Shown piece after piece: positions 58,229-64,000 of a stretch of DNA of 64,000 nucleotides. The translations under genes were made by a program, and so were the position numbers. Under the pieces are notes generated by a model. The model made no database searches and was not told where the DNA came from. It saw only the letters and a program-made list of their open reading frames with translations. Position 1 is the stretch's first letter; the number at the start of each line of letters is the position of its first letter. The DNA comes from Bosea sp. OAE506 (GTDB lineage Bacteria > Pseudomonadota > Alphaproteobacteria > Rhizobiales > Beijerinckiaceae): contig NZ_JBEPOB010000001.1 in NCBI RefSeq assembly GCF_040546595.1, forward strand, positions 3,287,001 through 3,351,000, given 5' to 3'.

Positions 58229-59995
58229 TCAGGAAGTGGAAGAGGACGAGGAGCGGAAGCGCTCGGCCACCAGCAGCATCACCGTCACCACGACGAAGAC
58301 GACCACGGAGACGGCCGCGAGCGTCGGGTTGAGCTGGAGGATCATGTCGTCCCACATCTGCTTGGGCAAAGTGGTCTTGACCCCGCCACTGACGAAGATC
58401 GCGATGGTGAGCTCGTCGAAGGAGGTGATGAAGGAGAACAGGAAGGCGGCGACGAGGCCACCCTTGACCAGCGGGATCGTCACGCCGGTCAGCGTCTTCA
58501 GCCGGTTGGCGCCGAGCGTCGCCGCAGCCTGGTCGAGGCGCTGATCGTAGCTCTTGAGCACGGCCGCCATGGTGACCAGCGCGAAGGGGATGGCCAGTAC
58601 GGTATGGCCGATGATCAGCCCAAGATCGGTCGCGACCAGCCCGATGCGGGCGAAGAGGTAGAACAGCCCCACGGCGATGACGATGCGCGGGACGATCATC
58701 GGCGCGAGGAAGAAGGCGAAGATCAGCCCGCTCCAGCGCGTGCGGCTGTTGGCCAGCGCCAGCGCCGTGAAGCCGCCGATGGCAGTGGCAGCGATGGCCG
58801 TCGCGAAGGCGACCAGGAAGGAGCGGATCGTCGCCTGAATCCAGAGCGGAGAGTCGAAATAGGTCCGGAACCACGTCAGGCCGTAACCCGGCGGCGGGAA
58901 TTCGAGGAATTGCGAGGAGGTGAAGGCCAGCGGAATGACCAGCAGCGTCGGCAGGACGAGGAAGCCGATGACGAGCCAGGCGAAGGCCGGAAGCAGAAGC
59001 CCTGCTCCTTTCCGTCCGAGCAGCGTCTGCGTCGCCGCGGCGACCGCTCCCGCCAGCCGGGCAACGCCTGCGAGAATAGCCAGGCCGAGATCGCGGATGC
59101 GCCCCGTGCCGACCTGCGCCGCGCCCCCGGCGATGGTCGAGATGCCGAAGACCCTGTCATAGACCCAGCAGGAAACCAGCGCCGCCGCCAGCATCATCGC
59201 CGCGAGAGCCCCGGCGAAGGGCCAGTTCAGCAATTCCTGAACCTGGGTGATGATCAGCTGCGCCAGCATCGTCTCGCGGCGCCCACCGAGGAAGGCGGGC
59301 ACGATGAAGAAGCCGAGCGAGGAGATGAAGACCAGCAGCCCCGCCGCCGCGACGCCGGGCAGGGACAGCTTGAAATAGACCAGCCAGAAGGCATGCGCCG
59401 GCGAGGCGCCCAGCGTCTGCGCGGCTTGCACGAGCCGTCGGTCGATGCCGGCCATGACCGGCAGCATCGTCATCGCCGCCAGCGGGACCATGGCGTGGAC
59501 CATGCCGACCATGACGCCAAACTCGTTGTGCAGCAGCGGCAGCGGCTGATCGACGACTCCAGAACCCATCGCCAGCGAATTGATGATGCCGCTGCGACCG
59601 AGCACGATCATCCAGGCAAAGGTCTTGACGAGGTAGCTCGTCCAGAACGGCACCATGACGAAGAGCAGCATCCGGCCGCGATACATGTCGGGCAGGCGCG
59701 ACAGCCAATAGGCCAGTGGATAGCCGATCAGCAGCGAATACAGGGCGGTGTAGCCGGCGATCCGGAAGGTGATGCCGAGCACGCGCAGATAGACGTCGGT
59801 CGCGGCGATCCGCTGATAGGTGGCGATCGAGGGCTTCCCGCTGTCGGGATCGAACAGGCTCAGGCCCAAAAGCTGCGCCACCGGCCAGACGAAGAAGACG
59901 GCCAGGAACAGCAGGCCGGGCACGGCGAGCCAGAGCGCACCGAAGCGAAAGGCACGCGTCTCCCGCGCCTCGGAAGGAGCCGCGACCGCGCTCAT
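58229..59995 (-). CDS. ABC transporter permease, fused PotB-PotC type
   Basis: A 588-residue membrane protein with two permease halves fused (about 12-12 hydrophobic segments in total). Each half has an EAA-type loop: QAAQTLGASPAHAFWLVYFK in the first and QAAATLGANRLKTLTGVTIP in the second. Polyamine/iron-type (PotBC, FbpB-like) transporters show such halves as separate or fused proteins. It overlaps the ATPase gene by 4 bases. Confidence 0.9.
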   Translation of the reverse strand: MSAVAAPSEARETRAFRFGALWLAVPGLLFLAVFFVWPVAQLLGLSLFDPDSGKPSIATYQRIAATDVYLRVLGITFRIAGYTALYSLLIGYPLAYWLSRLPDMYRGRMLLFVMVPFWTSYLVKTFAWMIVLGRSGIINSLAMGSGVVDQPLPLLHNEFGVMVGMVHAMVPLAAMTMLPVMAGIDRRLVQAAQTLGASPAHAFWLVYFKLSLPGVAAAGLLVFISSLGFFIVPAFLGGRRETMLAQLIITQVQELLNWPFAGALAAMMLAAALVSCWVYDRVFGISTIAGGAAQVGTGRIRDLGLAILAGVARLAGAVAAATQTLLGRKGAGLLLPAFAWLVIGFLVLPTLLVIPLAFTSSQFLEFPPPGYGLTWFRTYFDSPLWIQATIRSFLVAFATAIAATAIGGFTALALANSRTRWSGLIFAFFLAPMIVPRIVIAVGLFYLFARIGLVATDLGLIIGHTVLAIPFALVTMAAVLKSYDQRLDQAAATLGANRLKTLTGVTIPLVKGGLVAAFLFSFITSFDELTIAIFVSGGVKTTLPKQMWDDMILQLNPTLAAVSVVVFVVVTVMLLVAERFRSSSSSTS

Positions 59996-61029
59996 GCGAC
60001 GAGCACCGCCCGCTCGCGAGCCCAGCCGGCGACGATCTGATCATCGATCGTCGGCACGGCGTCGTCGGGCCCGAGCCGTAGCACGAGCTGGCCGCCATCG
60101 CCCAGCGTTGCGATCACCCGCGTCTCGGAGCCGGCATAGACGATCTCGCTGACGCGGCCGGTCACGGCGTTGCCGTCGGGCGCGCCGATCTTCAGATGTT
60201 CGGGGCGGATCACGAGCGCGGGCTCGGCCCCCGGGCTCGCGGCGTTCCGGGGCAGCGCGAAGCGGCCATGCGCCGTCTCGAGCGAGCCATTGCCGTCCCA
60301 GCGGCCGCGGAAAATGTTGGAGATGCCGATGAAGTCGGCCGCAAACGCGGTCCGGGGCCGCTCGTAGATCTCCCGCGGCGTGCCGAGCTGTTCGATCTTC
60401 GCGTGGTTCATCAGGCAGATCCGGTCGGAGAGCGCCAGTGCCTCCTCCTGATCATGCGTGACATAGACGATCGTGGCGCCGCTTTCGCGATGCAGCCGCT
60501 TGATCTCGATCTGCATATGCTCGCGCAGCTTCTTGTCGAGCGCACCGAGCGGTTCGTCCATCAGGATGATCGAGGGCTGGTAGACGAAGCAGCGGGCCAG
60601 CGCGACGCGCTGCTGCTGGCCGCCGGAGAGTTCGCGCGGGAAGCGCTTCGCCAGATGGCCGAGATGGACCATCGCCAGGGCCGCCTCGACGCGCTGGCCG
60701 ATCTCGGCGGAAGGGCGCCCGCGCATCTTCAGGGGAAAGGCGATGTTCTCGGCGACGGTCAGATGCGGGAACAGCGCATAGTGCTGGAAGACGAGGCCGA
60801 TATCGCGCTGGTGGACGGGCATGTGCGACTGGTCGCGCCCGTCGATCACCACCCTGCCCTCGCTCGCCTCGACGAGGCCGCAGATCAGCTGCAGCAGCGT
60901 CGTCTTGCCGGAGCCCGAAGGCCCCAGCAAGGTGAGGAACTCGCCCTCGGCGACGCTGAGCGAGCTCGGCTCGAGGGCCGTGGTCGCGCCGTACGCGCTT
61001 GCCAAGGCCTTCGATGACGAGTTTGCCAT
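59992..61029 (-). CDS. ABC transporter ATP-binding protein (PotA-like), 5' end frameshifted
   Basis: A 345-residue ATPase with Walker A GPSGSGKTTLL, Q-loop VFQHYALFPH, signature LSGGQQQRVALARC, Walker B IILMDEPLGALD, H-loop YVTHDQEEAL and a C-terminal TOBE domain. The natural N-terminus seems to lie in another frame: from ATG 61069 or 61066 the sequence gives NGKLVIEGLGKR, then one extra base (around 60994-60996) shifts to the frame giving YGATTALEPSS. The annotated ATG at 61029 restores a shorter protein with altered first 15 or so residues. All catalytic motifs are intact. Confidence 0.85.
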   Translation of the reverse strand: MANSSSKALASAYGATTALEPSSLSVAEGEFLTLLGPSGSGKTTLLQLICGLVEASEGRVVIDGRDQSHMPVHQRDIGLVFQHYALFPHLTVAENIAFPLKMRGRPSAEIGQRVEAALAMVHLGHLAKRFPRELSGGQQQRVALARCFVYQPSIILMDEPLGALDKKLREHMQIEIKRLHRESGATIVYVTHDQEEALALSDRICLMNHAKIEQLGTPREIYERPRTAFAADFIGISNIFRGRWDGNGSLETAHGRFALPRNAASPGAEPALVIRPEHLKIGAPDGNAVTGRVSEIVYAGSETRVIATLGDGGQLVLRLGPDDAVPTIDDQIVAGWARERAVLVA

Positions 61030-61074
61030 TCGCTGCCGCCGAGCCGGCGATGTCGGTCCCCGTCATCATTGCGA

Positions 61075-62145
61075 TCAGGTCAGGAGCCAGGAGTTGAAGC
61101 GCTCCGAGACCTTGGCGCGATTGGCGCTCCACCACGCTTCGTCCGCGATGGCCATCTGCTTCAGGTTTTCCGGAGAGGTCGGCAGAACCTTGGCGCGCTC
61201 GGCGGGAATCGTCTGGTAGGCGTCGAGATTGGTCGGGCCATAGGCCAGGATCTCGGTGAACAGCGCCTGGGCCTTCGGATCCGAGCAGAAGCGCACGAAC
61301 TGGCGCGCGACGTCGGCCTTCGGGCCGCCCTTGGGCAGGCCCCAGCCCTCGATCGAGTAGAGGCCCTGATTCCAGACGATCTTGGCCGGCGTGCCGCCAT
61401 CGATCGCCGCCTGCAGGCGGGCATTCCAGCCCGGCAGCATGTCGACCTCACCGCTCTGCAGCAGCTGCGTCGACTGGGCGCCGCCGGTCCACCAGACCGC
61501 GACATGCGGCTTGATCTTGTCGAGGACCTTGAAGGCACGATCGACATCGAGCGGATAGAGCTTGTCGAGCGGCACGCCGTCGGCGAGCAGCGCCTGCTCG
61601 AGCGTGTCGATCGGGTTCTTGCGCAGCGCGCGGCGGCCCGGGAACTTCTCGACATTGAAGAAGTCGGCCCAGCTCGCCGGCGCGGTCTTCACCCGGTCGG
61701 TGCGGTAGGCGAAGACGCTCGAATAGACGTCCGTGCCCATGTAGAGCGGCGAGATCGCCTCCGGCATCAGCTTGGGCACGTCGGCATGGGTGAAGCCGAT
61801 TGGATCGAGCAGACCCTGGCCGGCCAGAATGTCGCGCGCCGAGAGCGTCAGCGTGCAGACATCCCAGGTATAGGACTTCGTCTCGACCATCGCCTTGAAC
61901 TGGGCGGTCGGCTCGGCCTCGCGGGCGACGTTGACGACCTTGTTGCCGGTCGCCTTCTCGAAGGGGTCGTAGAAGGCCTTGCGGAAGGCCGGACCGAAGG
62001 GCCCACCGGGATCGGCCACGATGATCTGCGTCGCGGCGCGGGCCTGTCCGATCAGGGCCGGCCCGACCACCGCGCCGGCGGCGACGCCACCGGCCAATTG
62101 CAGGAGGTGGCGCCGGTTAGGCCTGTTCATGATGCTGCTGGTCAT
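61075..62145 (-). CDS. ABC transporter substrate-binding protein (PotD/PotF-like)
   Basis: A 356-residue periplasmic receptor. ATG at 62145 follows GGGAGAG at good spacing. The leader NRRHLLQLAGG then AAGAVVGPALIGQARA looks like a Tat-type signal. Mature-domain features: FYDPFEKATGNKVV, YTWDVCTLTLSARDIL, WWTGGAQSTQLLQSGEVDML and the aromatic pocket residues of the spermidine/putrescine family. The ligand is probably a small organic molecule processed by the neighbouring CoA enzymes. It is second in the operon. Confidence 0.9.
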   Translation of the reverse strand: MTSSIMNRPNRRHLLQLAGGVAAGAVVGPALIGQARAATQIIVADPGGPFGPAFRKAFYDPFEKATGNKVVNVAREAEPTAQFKAMVETKSYTWDVCTLTLSARDILAGQGLLDPIGFTHADVPKLMPEAISPLYMGTDVYSSVFAYRTDRVKTAPASWADFFNVEKFPGRRALRKNPIDTLEQALLADGVPLDKLYPLDVDRAFKVLDKIKPHVAVWWTGGAQSTQLLQSGEVDMLPGWNARLQAAIDGGTPAKIVWNQGLYSIEGWGLPKGGPKADVARQFVRFCSDPKAQALFTEILAYGPTNLDAYQTIPAERAKVLPTSPENLKQMAIADEAWWSANRAKVSERFNSWLLT

Positions 62146-62203
62146 CGTTCTCTCCCGTTCAGCGGTTTTCCGCATTTCCCCGTGGTCGTCTGGTCTTCTC
62201 GTG

Positions 62204-62977
62204 TCAGGCGCTCTTCTTGGCGGCGCGCTTGGCGAGGAATTCCTCCATCATCCGCGCCGGCTCGCCAGTGGCGTAGGCCTCGCGCTGGTTGCGGATGCCG
62301 GCCGCCAGACAATCGCGGAAGCCGGCCTCGGTGACCTCCCGGAAGCGCGCGCGGTTGAGGCGCATCGCAACAGGCGGCTTGCCGGCGAGCTCGGTGGCGA
62401 GTTCCAGCGCAGCCGCCATCACCTGCTCCTGCGGCACGAGCCGGTTGATCACGCCGATACGGAAGCATTCCTCGGCATCCATCATCCGTCCGGTCAGCGT
62501 CAGGTCGATGGTGCGGCCGAGCCCGATCAGCTCGCGCATGATCCAGGGGCCGGTGGTCGAGGCGATGCCGGAGTTGATCTCGGGCTGGCCCATGGTGACG
62601 CCGGGATGGCCGACGCGCAGGTCGCACAGCAGCGACACCTGGAAAGCCGACCCGGCCGCGACGCCGTTGAGCGCGGCCACGATTGGCTTCGAGAGCGAGC
62701 GGATCCGGTCATACATGCGCTCCCACTCGCCGATCCACAGCTCGGCCCGGTCGGGGTCGAAGGTCTTGGTCTCGTTGAGATCCTGCCCGGCGCCGAAGGC
62801 GCGGTCGCCTGCACCGGTGAGGATGATGGCGCGCACGGCAGAGTCCGCCTCCAGCTCGTCCAGCGCCTCCACGAGGCGGGCCCGCATCGGCGCGTTCCAT
62901 GCGTTCAGCTTGTCGGGGCGGTTCAGGGTCAGAATGCCGACAGGCCCGCGCACCTCGCTGAGGATGAAGTCCTTCAT
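62204..62977 (-). CDS. Enoyl-CoA hydratase/isomerase (crotonase) family
   Basis: A 257-residue crotonase-fold enzyme. Oxyanion-hole elements are GAGDRAFGAGQDL and LNGVAAGSAFQVSLLCDLRV; the acid/base region is PEINSGIASTTGPW. ATG at 62977 follows GGAGAG; the open frame begins 11 codons earlier. CaiD-like hydratases and various dienoyl isomerases share this layout. It is the first gene of the transporter/ligase operon and lies divergent from the IclR regulator. Confidence 0.9.
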   Translation of the reverse strand: MKDFILSEVRGPVGILTLNRPDKLNAWNAPMRARLVEALDELEADSAVRAIILTGAGDRAFGAGQDLNETKTFDPDRAELWIGEWERMYDRIRSLSKPIVAALNGVAAGSAFQVSLLCDLRVGHPGVTMGQPEINSGIASTTGPWIMRELIGLGRTIDLTLTGRMMDAEECFRIGVINRLVPQEQVMAAALELATELAGKPPVAMRLNRARFREVTEAGFRDCLAAGIRNQREAYATGEPARMMEEFLAKRAAKKSA

Positions 62978-62993
62978 GGCACTCTCCGATGCA

Positions 62994-63010
62994 TTGTTAT
63001 CGATATACAA
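62994..63010. promoter_or_regulatory. Candidate IclR operator in the divergent promoter region
   Basis: TTGTTATCGATATACAA (62994-63010) is a near-palindromic 17-mer centred on ATCGAT. It lies in the only AT-rich patch between the operon and the IclR gene, 17-33 bases upstream of the hydratase start. Its position fits an operator shared by both directions; a -10-like TATACAAT is embedded in it. Confidence 0.4.
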
Positions 63011-63094
63011 TAAGTTCTATTGAATGATCGGCGCGAACGCCCGATCTTGTCAAGGCCGCAGGCCGCAGCCATTGATCCCGCAGGAGAACCATCG

Positions 63095-63928
63095 ATGTCC
63101 GAGATGAGCGAGCGCAGCGGCGCCAGCCTCAAAAGCGAACGGCTGGTGCGCGGCAAAGGCGACCAGGGCGGCCGATCCAGCGCGTTGATGGTCAACTCGG
63201 TGGAGAAGGCTTTCCGCGTGCTCTCGGCCTTCGGCCGCCAGCATCAGACGCTCAATCTCTCCCAGGTCGCCGCGGAAACAGGGATGGATCTCAGCGCTGC
63301 CCAGCGTTTCACCCATACGCTGACGCAGCTCGGCTACCTCCACAAGGACGCCGAGACCCGGCGATTCGAGCTCACGGCCAAGACGCTCGATCTCGGCTAT
63401 CATTTCATCCGCAGCAGCCGCCTGGTCGACCGGGCGATGCCCTATTTGATGCATCTCAGCAAGGAGACCGAGGAAACCGTCAATCTGACGATGCGGGAGG
63501 GCACGGAGATAATCTTCGTCTCGCGTTTCCTCAGCCGGCACGTCCTCAACACCGACGTCATCATCGGCACGCGCATGCCGGCCTATTGCACCGCGCCCGG
63601 CATCGCGATGCTGTCGCGCCTGTCGGAGGACGAGGCGATGGCGGTGATCGACGCCTCCGACCTCAAGGCCTACACGCCGTCCACGACCTGGCAGAGCGAT
63701 GCGCTCCGCGAAAAGATTCGTCAGGCGGCCGCGCAGGGGTTCGCCACCGCCTTCGAGGAGGTCTATCTCGGGGACGCCTCGATCGCGGCGCCAATCCTCG
63801 ACCATCGCGGCCGTCCCGAAGGGGCGGTCAATGTTGCGGCCTCCTGCTCGCGCTACAGCCGCGAGGAGGTCGTCGCCCGCTTCTCATCGCTGATCATCGC
63901 CGCCGCCCACGCGATCTCGCGGGTCTGA
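63095..63928 (+). CDS. IclR family transcriptional regulator
   Basis: A 277-residue regulator. ATG at 63095 follows AGGAGA. The N-terminal winged helix (about 28-90) has VNSVEKAFRVLSAFGRQHQT and MDLSAAQRFTHTLTQLGYL. The effector domain (about 105-270) contains VNLTMREGTEIIFVSR, YCTAPGIAMLSRL and GASIAAPIL-type strands (DASIAAPILDHRG). It probably senses an aromatic or acyl compound linked to the divergent catabolic operon. Confidence 0.9.
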   Translation: MSEMSERSGASLKSERLVRGKGDQGGRSSALMVNSVEKAFRVLSAFGRQHQTLNLSQVAAETGMDLSAAQRFTHTLTQLGYLHKDAETRRFELTAKTLDLGYHFIRSSRLVDRAMPYLMHLSKETEETVNLTMREGTEIIFVSRFLSRHVLNTDVIIGTRMPAYCTAPGIAMLSRLSEDEAMAVIDASDLKAYTPSTTWQSDALREKIRQAAAQGFATAFEEVYLGDASIAAPILDHRGRPEGAVNVAASCSRYSREEVVARFSSLIIAAAHAISRV

Positions 63929-64000
63929 TCGTCTCGACGCGCAGGATCCGGCATGCCGGCATCGCTTGACAGAGACGCCGACCACCTTACCAATATACGC
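63929..64000 (+). other. Right edge: possible start of another promoter
   Basis: TTGACA at 63966-63971 is followed by an AT-rich AATATA near 63991, with spacing longer than usual. It may be the promoter of a gene beyond the window, possibly another IclR target, but the sequence stops too early to tell. Confidence 0.25.

Overview
The window is GC-rich (third codon positions strongly G/C) and carries gene families and gene orders typical of Hyphomicrobiales alphaproteobacteria. These include the complex I accessory subunits NDUFS4 and NDUFA12, HdaA, a class II (B12) ribonucleotide reductase, accB-accC-aat-DUF2155-NDUFA12 synteny, and an RNase E whose S1 domain holds a long charged insertion. 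A Bosea-like or Bradyrhizobium-like organism fits best; this is inferred from gene content, not from a marker-gene comparison.

Region by region. 1-10 kb: the end of an amino-acid ABC binding protein, a three-gene lipid-linked glycan operon (GT39, GT2, LpxB-N-like membrane protein), two tRNAs (Arg-UCU, Pro-UGG), an NDUFS4-type complex I subunit, a DUF192 protein, and a surface-polysaccharide cluster (CatB-like and OafA-like acetyltransferases, GT2). 10-20 kb: two small lipoproteins, aspS, rnd, the polyphosphate pair ppk-ppx with a candidate Pho box, a fatty-acid desaturase and hdaA. 20-30 kb: an AI-2E family permease, prfB with a programmed +1 frameshift, mrcA, an amiC-type amidase and rne with a long structured leader. 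30-40 kb: an MscS channel, an aminotransferase, a DsbA-like protein, aroQ, accB, accC, aat, DUF2155, NDUFA12 and two lipoproteins. 40-45 kb: nrdJ behind a promoter and a leader with a possible cobalamin-riboswitch-like core.

45.3-50.1 kb is an accessory island and the most unusual part of the window. It is a tight three-gene operon. The first gene encodes a protein with two GHKL ATPase modules (MutL/MORC/HSP90-like at the N-terminus, histidine-kinase-like with an H-box at the C-terminus). The second encodes a receiver-like protein with a long C-terminal region I cannot assign. The third encodes a 226-residue protein of unknown family. Just upstream lies the 3' remnant of a C5 DNA methyltransferase gene, fused to the 5' remnant of a chemoreceptor-like membrane gene. 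This points to a restriction/defence-type locus that lost its methyltransferase.

50-64 kb: a response regulator, a CSS/EAL c-di-GMP phosphodiesterase, a DnaQ-fold exonuclease, an alpha/beta hydrolase and small proteins. The window ends with a catabolic operon (enoyl-CoA hydratase, PotD/A/BC-like transporter, acyl-CoA ligase, NAD-binding protein) opposite a divergent IclR regulator. Its ATPase gene appears to carry a frameshift near the 5' end. No CRISPR array, prophage, complete IS element or rRNA gene was seen.
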